A DNA stretch of 38,456 nt from Ruminiclostridium sp. (GTDB lineage: Bacteria; Bacillota; Clostridia; Oscillospirales; Ruminococcaceae), in the NCBI GenBank assembly GCA_017635675.1, contig JAGBLA010000047.1, positions 1 through 38,456 of the forward strand, in the 5' to 3' direction. A program made the translations under genes and the position numbers. Below the pieces are notes generated by a model that was given only the letters and a program-made list of their open reading frames with translations, did no database searches and was not told where the DNA came from. Shown in pieces: positions 25,583 through 32,968 of this stretch. Position 1 is the first letter of the stretch, and every line of letters starts with the position of its first letter.

Positions 25583-27709
25583 TTATTGCAGAGCATTTTC
25601 CGCGTCAAGCGGGACGGGATACTCACTCTTTTCTGGTCTGAGATAATTTCTCATGCTTGCGATCCCTATCGCGATAGTCGATGAATTGTGCAGGAACGCC
25701 GAAGTCGCCGGCGGCAGCACCCCTGCAGCACCGAGGATTATCAATCCGAGATTGAACCCGATTATCGCGCGGTAGTTCCGATTTATCCTTTTCATCAGCT
25801 CAGTGCTTATGCACCGCAGCGTAAGCAGGCTGTACAGGTCATCGGCGGATATAGTTATGTCCGCTATCTCTCGCGCTATCGCGGCTCCCGTGCTTATCGC
25901 TATTCCCGCGTCCGCCTCCGACAGAGCGGGAGAGTCGTTCACTCCGTCTCCTATCATTATCACCCTGCGTCCGACGCTGTGCTCTTTTCTGATGAAATCA
26001 GCCTTGTCCTCGGGAAGCACCTCGCAATAGTATTCATCTACCCCGACCTTTGCCGCCACAGCTTCCGCTGTGCGCCTGCTGTCCCCTGTCATCATTACCG
26101 TCTTTGAGAGGCCGAGCGCTTTCAGTCCCGAGATGACATCGGCAGCTTCGCTTCGAAGCGGGTCTTCGATGCATATTACCGCCGCAAGCTTTCCTCCCAC
26201 CGCAAGATACAAATGGGAATACTCCGTCGGCAGCCCGTTCAGCTTTTCTTCTTCGCTCTCGGGGATAACGGTGCCTTCGTCCTCGAACACGAAATGATAG
26301 CTTCCTATCACGGCTTTCTTGCCGTCTATGGAGCTCGATATGCCGTGCGCCACGACATACTGCACCGCCGAATGCTTCTCCTCGTGGAACAGTCCCCGCT
26401 TTTCCGCCTCATGGACTACCGCGTTGGCTATCGAATGGGGATAGTGTTCTTCAAGGCACGCGGCGAGCCGCATACATTCGCTCTCGTCACAGCCACCGAA
26501 CGTCTCTATCTTCGCCACTCTCGGCTCGGCGTGCGTGAGCGTCCCCGTCTTGTCAAATACTATCGTGTCCGCTTCCGCAACGGCTTCGAGGAACTTCCCG
26601 CCCTTGACCGTGATACCGTGGGAGCTGCTTTCCCGCATAGCCGAGATGACCGAAACAGGCATCGCAAGCTTGAGTGCGCAGGAAAAATCCACCATAAGTA
26701 TAGACAGTGCCTTCGTAGTGTTCCGCGTCAGCAAGTACGTCAGCACCGTGCCGCCGAGGCTGTACGGTACGAGCTTGTCGGCAAGATGCGCGGCTTTGCT
26801 CTCGGCTTCGGATTTGAGTTTCTCCGACTCCTCTATCATCTTCACTATGCGGTCGTATTTTCCGCTGCCCGAGGTCTTATCGACGGCTATGACAACACTT
26901 CCGTCCTCGACCACCGTGCCGGCGTAAACGTAGCTGCCGGGTCTTTTGTGGACAGGCATGGATTCGCCTGTCATGGAAGCCTGGTTCACCTCGGCCTCGC
27001 CCGATACCACCTTGCCGTCAAGAGGTATCATTCCGCCTGTGCGCACAGCTATCTCATCGCCTGCGCTGACGGTATTTATCGGCACCAGCAGCTCGTTGTC
27101 GGCGGTTTTCAGCCACACCTTGTCAACTCCCAGCGACATCGTCCTCGCAAGGTCATCTACGGAACGCTTGTGTGTCCACTCCTCAAGCAGTTCACCGACC
27201 TTCAGCAGGAACATCACCTGCGCGGCGGTCTTCTGATCGCCGCGGATAAGCGAGACCGCTATCGCCGTAGCGTCAAGGATCGCGACCTCGATCTTCCGAG
27301 CGGCGATAGCGCGGAGTGCTTCAAGAATGTATTTAAGCGACTTTACGACCGATACGGCGAACCTCACCGGGGCAGGCAGTATGAACTGACTTACCAGCCG
27401 CTTCGAGATCTCGAATATAAGCTTGTCCTCGAACCGACGGTCAAGCTCTCTGCCGGAACGCTCCGGCACAAGCGCGTTCGCCGTCTCGTCGCTGTACGAA
27501 AACCCCGCGAGCGCAGATATGACTTCCCCGCGGCTGCCGATGTAGCCTATAATGGCATCGCCCGTGCGGTCAAACACCTTGACAGAGCTTACGAACGGCT
27601 TTGAGCGCAGATATATCTCCAATATATCCGCCTGTCTGAAGGTCATTTTTCCGCCGTTGATATGTACCCTTATCCGTCCGCGGGATTCATGCAGTATGCG
27701 GCACCTCAT
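25583..27709 (-). CDS. P1B-type heavy-metal-transporting ATPase
   Basis: Membrane pump of 708 residues. The N-terminal 65 residues resemble an HMA domain but lack the CxxC metal pair. Membrane helices follow from about residue 105; the actuator domain has TGES (247-250), the phosphorylation site is Asp386 in DKTGTLT, and MTGDS and GDGVNDSPAL complete the catalytic core. The membrane metal-site motif is SCALK (343-347) rather than CPC or SPC. The nucleotide domain carries EEHYPHS instead of the usual HP loop. The metal is unknown; the motif and possible iron-regulator boxes upstream point to a first-row metal, weakly. ATGA overlap with the DUF6110 gene before it. Confidence 0.92.
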   Translation of the reverse strand: MRCRILHESRGRIRVHINGGKMTFRQADILEIYLRSKPFVSSVKVFDRTGDAIIGYIGSRGEVISALAGFSYSDETANALVPERSGRELDRRFEDKLIFEISKRLVSQFILPAPVRFAVSVVKSLKYILEALRAIAARKIEVAILDATAIAVSLIRGDQKTAAQVMFLLKVGELLEEWTHKRSVDDLARTMSLGVDKVWLKTADNELLVPINTVSAGDEIAVRTGGMIPLDGKVVSGEAEVNQASMTGESMPVHKRPGSYVYAGTVVEDGSVVIAVDKTSGSGKYDRIVKMIEESEKLKSEAESKAAHLADKLVPYSLGGTVLTYLLTRNTTKALSILMVDFSCALKLAMPVSVISAMRESSSHGITVKGGKFLEAVAEADTIVFDKTGTLTHAEPRVAKIETFGGCDESECMRLAACLEEHYPHSIANAVVHEAEKRGLFHEEKHSAVQYVVAHGISSSIDGKKAVIGSYHFVFEDEGTVIPESEEEKLNGLPTEYSHLYLAVGGKLAAVICIEDPLRSEAADVISGLKALGLSKTVMMTGDSRRTAEAVAAKVGVDEYYCEVLPEDKADFIRKEHSVGRRVIMIGDGVNDSPALSEADAGIAISTGAAIAREIADITISADDLYSLLTLRCISTELMKRINRNYRAIIGFNLGLIILGAAGVLPPATSAFLHNSSTIAIGIASMRNYLRPEKSEYPVPLDAENALQ

Positions 27710-27993
27710 GCCTGCTCCGCGGGAGCTTCGGGCTCGCTCTCGTCCTCTATCACTTCACCACAGACTTCCTCAGCGTCACGTTTTTCGTTGATATCGCGGG
27801 CGTCGGCAAGAACGTCGTCACAGCCCTCGCGCACCTTGGTGACTGTCGTCATAACACAGTCTTTCGCGCGTATCACAGCCGCGGTGGTGTGAGCATAGAC
27901 CTTCTTCGCCTCTTTTGAGGAGAGTATTTTCACTCCCGCTGTTCCGATAAGAAAACCTCCCGCAAGCAATGCGATATTTTTTAATGCACTCAT
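27706..27993 (-). CDS. DUF6110-like small protein coupled to the metal ATPase
   Basis: A 95-residue protein with one hydrophobic N-terminal segment (LLAGGFLIGTAGVKIL), a conserved-looking KEAKKVYAHTTAAVIRAKDCVM block and an acidic tail (EDESEPEAPAEQA). The pattern matches my recollection of DUF6110 proteins next to metal ATPases in Clostridia; I cannot check it here. AAAGGAAG precedes the ATG by about eight bases. It shares ATGA with the ATPase and may be an accessory or regulatory subunit. Its transcript carries a leader of about 290 bases into which a MITE-like repeat is inserted. Confidence 0.78.
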   Translation of the reverse strand: MSALKNIALLAGGFLIGTAGVKILSSKEAKKVYAHTTAAVIRAKDCVMTTVTKVREGCDDVLADARDINEKRDAEEVCGEVIEDESEPEAPAEQA

Positions 27994-28020
27994 TTTTATT
28001 CTTCCTTTCGATACTCTTGA

Positions 28021-28244
28021 GGGAACCTCTAAAAACCCAATTTGAGAGAAAAGGAGCTATCCACTTTATGCCGCTTTGTATGCGCGCGTCCTGCGCGCTT
28101 TTGGCGGCAATACCACAGCTTCCTGCCGTGACCGTCTACTGCGTCAAACCTCCTAACCGGGCGCCAGCCCGGCTTCGTCGGCTTTCCTTGTATCCGACGC
28201 GGCTATCTCATTTTCTCTTTTCAAAGCGGTTTTTAGAGGTACCC
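28021..28244 (+). repeat. MITE-like repeat element, full copy
   Basis: A 224-bp noncoding element with imperfect terminal inverted repeats of about 36 bp: it begins GGGAACCTCTAAAAACC and ends GGTTTTTAGAGGTACCC. TTGA flanks both ends directly, a candidate 4-bp target duplication. The interior holds further inverted repeats (CCGGGCGCCAGCCCGG is self-complementary). A second copy, reversed and with an internal deletion, is at 38316-38456, and a minimal copy is at 30454-30486. No transposase is encoded, so movement would need one from elsewhere. Confidence 0.82.
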
Positions 28245-28252
28245 TTGAATTA

Positions 28253-28292
28253 CCCCTGACTAACCTCAGGGGGCGTTAGCAGTTTCTAACCT
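28253..28292 (-). promoter_or_regulatory. Possible operator and hairpins in the DUF6110-ATPase leader
   Basis: AGGTTAG occurs twice on the minus strand (28260-28266 and 28286-28292), 26 bp apart and just downstream of the -10. The first lies in a hairpin CCCCTGA/TCAGGGG; the second is part of GTTAG-6-CTAAC. AGGTTAG is the half-site of DtxR/IdeR-type iron regulators, but the spacing is not canonical. Confidence 0.35.
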
Positions 28293-28297
28293 TTTAT

Positions 28298-28326
28298 AAT
28301 ATACCACCGACCGCGAAAAATGTCAA
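28298..28326 (-). promoter_or_regulatory. Promoter of the DUF6110-metal ATPase operon
   Basis: On the minus strand TTGACA (28321-28326), 17 bp, TATATT (28298-28303). Confidence 0.82.
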
Positions 28327-28358
28327 GAGTTTTTTGCCGCCGCTCAACTGCTTTACAT

Positions 28359-28387
28359 TTGACAAAAACGCCGCGGCGTAATATAAT
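28359..28387 (+). promoter_or_regulatory. Promoter of the AraC-family gene with palindromic spacer
   Basis: TTGACA (28359-28364), 17 bp, TATAAT (28382-28387), full consensus. The spacer contains the perfect palindrome CGCCGCGGCG (28370-28379), a candidate repressor site. Confidence 0.85.
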
Positions 28388-28417
28388 GAAAGGCAGAAAG
28401 GGGAACAGAAAATACCT

Positions 28418-29134
28418 ATGACCGAGCTGTTGTTTGAATACGACCACCTTCTGATCCATTCCGAATACCGCACTCCCGAGGTACACAGCCACCTTGCCTC
28501 CCACCTTATGATCGCGCTTGAAGGCAGCCTTGAATGTGAGATCGGCGGGGAGGTTTCCGAAAATACCGGAGTGTGCATAGCCTCAGACGCTGCGCATACG
28601 GTTTACTCGCAGACGGGAGATATGCTGCTGTACCTGTTCGACACCACAAGCAGCCTGTCCGACGCGCTCAGCGAAAAGTATCTGCGCGGCAGACGCTTTT
28701 GCGTTCTCGACAGCACTCTTGTGAACGACCTGCGGGAAATATGGAAAAGCGAAACTGCCGCACAGGCAGATATGAAGATGCTTGAAAGGTGCGGGCTGCT
28801 GCGCACGGCAAGCTCCGAAAAGGACGAGCGCATCACCGCGGTGCTGGAGTATCTGCGCGGCATACAAACCGTCCCCGAGGATATAATGGAGCAGCTTTGC
28901 CGCACCGCCTGCCTGTCACAGAGCAGACTGTCCCACCTGTTCAGGGAGCAGGTCGGCATTTCCCTGCACCGCTACCTTGCCCTTGACAAGATGAAGAAAG
29001 GCTATATCTGCTACAAGAGCTGCGGCAGCATAACCGAAGCCGCGATGACTGCGGGGTTCGACTCGCCCTCGCATTTTGCCGCTACCTGCAAGCGTATGTT
29101 CGGCATATCATTCTCGGAAATTATGAAAAGTTAG
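28418..29134 (+). CDS. AraC-family transcriptional regulator
   Basis: A 238-residue regulator with an N-terminal cupin-like sensor (HSHLASHLMIALEGSLECEIGG) and a C-terminal pair of helix-turn-helices. The first spans about EQLCRTACLSQSRLSHLFREQVG and the second SITEAAMTAGFDSPSHFAATCKRMFG, the family signature. The ligand is unknown. The ATG is 13 bases after AAAGGGG, somewhat far. It lies 71 bp before the alpha/beta hydrolase on the same strand, whose start region has a TATAAT but no good -35, the pattern of an AraC-activated promoter; it may therefore control the hydrolase. Confidence 0.93.
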   Translation: MTELLFEYDHLLIHSEYRTPEVHSHLASHLMIALEGSLECEIGGEVSENTGVCIASDAAHTVYSQTGDMLLYLFDTTSSLSDALSEKYLRGRRFCVLDSTLVNDLREIWKSETAAQADMKMLERCGLLRTASSEKDERITAVLEYLRGIQTVPEDIMEQLCRTACLSQSRLSHLFREQVGISLHRYLALDKMKKGYICYKSCGSITEAAMTAGFDSPSHFAATCKRMFGISFSEIMKS

Positions 29135-29168
29135 CAGGTATTTGAAAGTAATCGGTTCATCTGAATGT

Positions 29169-29174
29169 TATAAT
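29169..29174 (+). promoter_or_regulatory. Possible activator-dependent promoter of the hydrolase
   Basis: TATAAT at 29169-29174 preceded by TGT, with no recognisable -35 at 16-18 bp. It is 32 bp before the hydrolase ATG. Confidence 0.4.
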
Positions 29175-29205
29175 AAAGACACAACGAACAAAGGAGACAT
29201 TTCAG

Positions 29206-30397
29206 ATGAAGAAATACGACACAACTCAGCCGATAGTCCTCAAAAAAAGGAGTTTACAGCCTAAACAGCGAGCGCAATTTCGACTATCAGCTCAACCGCG
29301 TCATAAACTGGGACGGCGGGCGGCTTGAAGATGTTCAGCCCATAGCGTCGAGGATACATACGAGTGCCGACTGGAAGCGCGAGCTTATCGCCCTCGGCGA
29401 CAAGGCAATGTCCGAGGAGCGTACCGGCAACGCGATAGCCTACTACCGCATGAGCGAGTTCTTCATGTATGACGGCGATCCGGACAAGAAAAAATACTAC
29501 GAGCTTGCCACAAAGCTGTTCTATGAATACTACGCGGATTATTTCGAGGGCGGGAACGCGCGAATAGAGCGCACCGAAGTCCCGTATGAGAACGTGAAGC
29601 TGCCCGTGATGCACGTAAAGCCGCAGGGTGAAAGCAAAGGCACGATACTGATACACGGCGGCAACGACAGCTATTTCGAGGAATTTCTTTTCTCGCTGCT
29701 GTATCTGCAGGAGAAGGGGTTCGAGGTATATCTGTTCGAGGGTCCTGGACAGGGCGGAGTTATGCGCACACAGGGTATGCACTTCACCCATGAATGGGAA
29801 AAGCCCGTAAAGGCGGTGCTTGACGCACTCGGACTTGACGATGTGACTATCGTGGGCATATCCCTCGGCGGATATCTCGCGCCCCGCGCCGCAGCCTTCG
29901 ACAAGCGTATAACAAAGGTGGTCGCATGGTCGGTTTTCCCCTGTTTCCAGGACGTTATCGTCGGTATGCAGAAACCCGCTGTACAACGGCTGTTCCATAT
30001 TTTCATGAAACTGCATGCAAGACCGCTGATAAACCTTGTTTTCGGGAAAAAAGCCAAGAAAGAGCCCGTCATAGACTGGGGACTCAGGCACGGCTGCTAC
30101 GCTTACGAAGCAAAGGACGCCTACGGCTACGCAAAGAAGCTCAAGCTGTACGACATCGAGCCTGTTGCGGACAAAATAACACAGGATATGCTCATAATCG
30201 GCGCAAGCAATGATCACTTCATCGACTACCGGCTCATAGGGCGGGAAATAAATATGCTCACCAATGTGAAAAGTCTCACATTCCGTCTGTTCACCGATAA
30301 GGAGGAAGCCCAGAACCACTGTAACGTCGGCAACGGAAAGATAGTTCTCGACGAGATCTGCGGCTGGATAACCGCCATAAACAGCCGAGATGAATGA
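29206..30397 (+). CDS. Alpha/beta hydrolase, frameshifted near the N-terminus
   Basis: Translation should start at ATG 29206, after AAAGGAGA, giving MKKYDTTQPIVLKK. A run of seven A (29242-29248) then puts the gene out of frame; the rest is intact in the +1 frame (GVYSLNSERNFDYQLNR onward to the stop at 30397). The first in-frame ATG downstream is 29408, with no ribosome site, which would give a 329-residue product. The hydrolase core is complete: oxyanion region ILIHGGND, nucleophile elbow GISLGG, acid Asp in GASNDHF and His in QNHCNVGN. It resembles FrsA or pseudooxynicotine-hydrolase-like enzymes. Either a recent mutation, an assembly error or slippage on the A run explains it. Confidence 0.8.
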
Positions 30398-30415
30398 ATT
30401 TATCGGTAAATGAAC

Positions 30416-30450
30416 AAGATCCGCTCCCTTTTCGGGGAACGGATCTTTCT
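30416..30450 (+). terminator. Terminator of the hydrolase gene
   Basis: The hairpin AAGATCCG/CGGATCTT with inner TCCC/GGGA pairs is followed by TTTCTT. It lies 19 bases past the stop and directly before the minimal repeat copy. Confidence 0.75.
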
Positions 30451-30453
30451 TAA

Positions 30454-30486
30454 GGGAACCTCTAAAAACCCATTTGAGAGGTTCCC
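30454..30486 (+). repeat. Minimal copy of the MITE-like repeat
   Basis: GGGAACCTCT (30454-30463) and AGAGGTTCCC (30477-30486) are a perfect 10-bp inverted repeat, and the bases between (AAAAACCCATTTG) match the left end of the full element at 28021 almost exactly. This looks like an end-to-end deletion derivative or a solo terminus. Confidence 0.7.
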
Positions 30487-30603
30487 ATAAGTCTTCTCTC
30501 TCAAAGACCTGTATCATTATAGCACAAAAAACTCGTTTTTCAACTCCATTTTGTTCCCGATGCTCCATTTTGCAAAAATTTTCATAGGAAGTGCACACCG
30601 CAT

Positions 30604-30634
30604 GAAAAAAAGCACCCATGATCGGGTGCTTTTC
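30604..30634 (-). terminator. Terminator of the VTC-DUF4956 operon
   Basis: Arms AAAAGCACCC/GGGTGCTTTT with a run of T on the minus strand, 15 bases past the DUF4956 stop. Confidence 0.88.
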
Positions 30635-30648
30635 TTACCTGTACTTTT

Positions 30649-31320
30649 TCAGCCTGTGTAATCGCCGTTGTAGCTTACAAGTACCGCGCTCTGAACGCCT
30701 TCCATGTCAGAGAGAGCATTGATGAAATCGGTATTGTCGTCCTTAAGACGTATCTCCACGTTCATCTCAACCATGCCCTTCTGTGCGGACTTGCTCTTGA
30801 CAGTGCATTTTTCGGTCATGCTGTCAAGAAACGCTTTGGCGTTCTTTTCGCTTTCATGTCCGTCACAGCGGACAACTACAATATACGGGGTCTTATGGCA
30901 CTTGCGGTTCACGAACACAAGCAGGATAACGCCTATCACTATGCTTCCGCCCACAGCGAGAACTATCATTCCTGCCGCAAGGACTATGCCGACGGTTATC
31001 GACCAGAAAAGAAACGCGATGTCAAGCGGTTCCTTAATGGCAGTCCTGAAACGCACGATAGAAAGCGCGCCGACCATACCGAGGGAAAGCACCACATTGC
31101 TCGTTACAGCAAGGATAACTACCGTGGTTATCATCGTAAGGGCTATAAGAGAAGCTCCGAAACTTGCGGAGTACATAACTCCCGAATAGGTCTTTTTGTA
31201 GATGAAGAAAATGAACAGTCCTATACAAAACGCGAGTACAAGCGCTATGCCCATATCGAGCAGGTTCACGCTGGTTATGTTTTCGAGAAATTTGGATTTG
31301 AAAATATCATTAAATGTCAT
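30649..31320 (-). CDS. DUF4956 membrane protein
   Basis: A 223-residue protein with three or four membrane helices in the first 140 residues and a soluble ferredoxin-like C-terminal domain (YIVVVRCDGHESEKNAKAFLD). The motif SLGMVGALSIVRFRTAIKEPLDIAFLFW is diagnostic of DUF4956. Proteins of this family are regularly found next to VTC-domain polyphosphate polymerases, as here, and may form the membrane part of that system; no activity is proven. AAAGGAG precedes the ATG at 31320. It lies 27 bp after the VTC gene. Confidence 0.92.
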   Translation of the reverse strand: MTFNDIFKSKFLENITSVNLLDMGIALVLAFCIGLFIFFIYKKTYSGVMYSASFGASLIALTMITTVVILAVTSNVVLSLGMVGALSIVRFRTAIKEPLDIAFLFWSITVGIVLAAGMIVLAVGGSIVIGVILLVFVNRKCHKTPYIVVVRCDGHESEKNAKAFLDSMTEKCTVKSKSAQKGMVEMNVEIRLKDDNTDFINALSDMEGVQSAVLVSYNGDYTG

Positions 31321-31347
31321 AGTAAAAACTCCTTTATAGTTTATTTT

Positions 31348-32016
31348 TCAGCCGTATATCCTGCATACGGCGTATTTTGAGAACGCGCCCTCTCTCGTGT
31401 TGGAAAGCTGCACCGCGTCACGTATTATATCCGGGAGAAATCCGTCCCACTTTACTTCGAGTATCCTCGCTTCCGAGACCGGAACGGTGATACAGTCCGC
31501 ATTGAGAAAATCCGTGCAGCGGATACCGCTCCTTATGTCGTAATCGAGAGTGACACGGACATTCCCGGCAGGGAATATAAACGGCTCACGGGTGTAGTCA
31601 ACTATTGTCTTCGGTCTTATTCCCTGTGTGCACATCTTCATGTAAAGCTCCCGTATCAGCGGGTGCTCCGACGAGTTCATCCACTCGGTATCGCCGTCAA
31701 CTATCGACTGTGCCTGCGCAGCTGTGAGAGGTGCGCTCTGCTTTGTTCCAAGACTGTCTATCTTGCTCTTTTTTTCTAGGTGAATGACCGAGGTGTTGCC
31801 GTTATAGTATCTGATACGGAACTTCTCACGTCGGTTCACTCCGTCTATCTTCTCCCGCAATGCCTTATCGGCGGTATTGTCGAAATACAGGCTTCGTATG
31901 AAGTATTTCCCGCCCACCGCGTGGGGATCGGGGTACGCTACCGCGTTTAGCCTGTGACGGAGAATGAGCATATCGGGATAGCTTATCTCGTGCTTCACTT
32001 CATGCCGGAAGTTCAT
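31348..32016 (-). CDS. VTC-domain polyphosphate polymerase
   Basis: A 222-residue single VTC domain, a triphosphate-tunnel-metalloenzyme fold that in yeast Vtc4 builds polyphosphate from ATP. The N-terminal FRHEVKHEISYPD, basic tunnel strands YFIRSLYFDN and EKFRIRYYN, HLEKKSK, and the acidic late strands (RVTLDYDIRSG, ARILEVKWDG) are all present. GGTGAGG precedes the ATG at 32016. It is the first gene of a two-gene operon with DUF4956. Direct repeats with 11-bp period in the promoter suggest an OmpR-type regulator, possibly phosphate-responsive. Confidence 0.92.
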   Translation of the reverse strand: MNFRHEVKHEISYPDMLILRHRLNAVAYPDPHAVGGKYFIRSLYFDNTADKALREKIDGVNRREKFRIRYYNGNTSVIHLEKKSKIDSLGTKQSAPLTAAQAQSIVDGDTEWMNSSEHPLIRELYMKMCTQGIRPKTIVDYTREPFIFPAGNVRVTLDYDIRSGIRCTDFLNADCITVPVSEARILEVKWDGFLPDIIRDAVQLSNTREGAFSKYAVCRIYG

Positions 32017-32045
32017 ATCCTCACCTTCTTTTGTTTGTTTTCTTC

Positions 32046-32077
32046 ATTATACCAGCGTAACTTAAAATCAACTTAAA
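32046..32077 (-). promoter_or_regulatory. Promoter with OmpR-type direct repeats for the VTC operon
   Basis: On the minus strand two copies of TTTAAGTT (32070-32077 and 32059-32066) are exactly 11 bp apart. TATAAT (32046-32051) follows 7 bp later, with no good -35. This is the geometry of PhoB/PhoP-like activator sites. Confidence 0.6.
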
Positions 32078-32151
32078 CCTGTACGATATAAATTGTGCAT
32101 AAAATCAAAATCTTCGGTCTGTTCTGTTTGTGCAAACAGACGAAACAGGCA

Positions 32152-32188
32152 TTTACCTATTGACATTGTAGGTAAAATAGTGTATTAT
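32152..32188 (+). promoter_or_regulatory. Promoter and operator of the amino-acid ABC transporter
   Basis: TTGACA (32160-32165), 17 bp, TATTAT (32183-32188). An 8-bp inverted repeat TTTACCTA/TAGGTAAA (32152-32159 and 32169-32176) surrounds the -35. The CCTATTGAC part recurs at the metY promoter. Confidence 0.8.
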
Positions 32189-32236
32189 AGGCACATAATA
32201 TATTACATATCATTCAGCTATGATTAGTAGGTTAAT

Positions 32237-32968
32237 ATGGACATACAGGTTTTACAGGATTATTTACCGCTCTTCGGAGAAGCCGCGCTTCTCACGGTGG
32301 AGCTCGGTCTCGCGGGGATAGCGCTGTCAACGGTCATCGGGCTTGTCTGCTCGCTTGTGCAGTATTACAGGATACCCGTCGCAAGGCTCATAGTGCGAAT
32401 CTATATCGAGCTTTCAAGGAACACTCCGCTGCTTATCCAGCTTTTCTTCATATATTACGGGCTGCCGAAGGTCGGCATAAAGACCGACCCGGCAGTCTGC
32501 GGGGTGGCAGGGCTTGCGTTCCTCGGCGGCAGCTATATGGCGGAGGCATTCCGCAGCGGCCTTGACGCGGTCGAGAAGATACACGTCGAAAGCGCGCAGT
32601 CACTCGGTCTGAACAGATTGCAGACATTTATATATGTGGTGCTCCCGCAGGCGGTATCAACGAGCATACCGCCGTTCACCGCGAACGTGATATTTCTGCT
32701 CAAAGAAACGAGCGTGTTCTCGGCGGTGAGCTTAATGGATCTGATGTTCACGGCGAAGGATCTTATCGGGCTGTATTACAATACCACGGAAAGCCTGTTC
32801 CTGCTTGTGGTGTTCTATCTGATAATACTCCTGCCGGTATCGCTCCTCGGAACGTATCTCGAACACAGGCTCGGTGTCCCGACGGTAAAGCACGGCGGCA
32901 AAAGCAGGATAAACGGCGGCACTGAAGAAAACGCAGGAAAGAAGGTCGTCCCGAATGTGGGGAATTGA
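32237..32968 (+). CDS. Polar amino-acid ABC transporter permease 1
   Basis: A HisM/GlnP-type inner-membrane subunit of 243 residues with about five helices and the ABC contact motif EAFRSGLDAVEKIHVESAQSLG, which couples to the ATPase. The N-terminus is typical (LLTVELGLAGIALSTVIGL) and RNTPLLIQLFFIYYGLP marks the polar amino-acid family. TAGG is a weak ribosome site before the ATG at 32237. A charged Gly/Lys/Asn tail ends the protein. It overlaps the second permease by 14 bp. The promoter motif shared with metY suggests a sulfur amino acid such as cystine as substrate; this is inferred. Confidence 0.92.
   Translation: MDIQVLQDYLPLFGEAALLTVELGLAGIALSTVIGLVCSLVQYYRIPVARLIVRIYIELSRNTPLLIQLFFIYYGLPKVGIKTDPAVCGVAGLAFLGGSYMAEAFRSGLDAVEKIHVESAQSLGLNRLQTFIYVVLPQAVSTSIPPFTANVIFLLKETSVFSAVSLMDLMFTAKDLIGLYYNTTESLFLLVVFYLIILLPVSLLGTYLEHRLGVPTVKHGGKSRINGGTEENAGKKVVPNVGN

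Noticed and set aside
26213-27604. Open frame of about 463 codons on the plus strand
   Set aside because: Antisense to the metal ATPase, Arg/His/Tyr-rich and without homology cues.
28021-28244. CRISPR-like repeats
   Set aside because: Repeats are terminal inverted pairs of one element at scattered sites; there is no array of direct repeats with spacers, and no cas genes.
29261-30619. Open frame of about 452 codons on the minus strand
   Set aside because: Antisense to the alpha/beta hydrolase, whose nucleophile elbow and catalytic residues prove the plus strand is coding.
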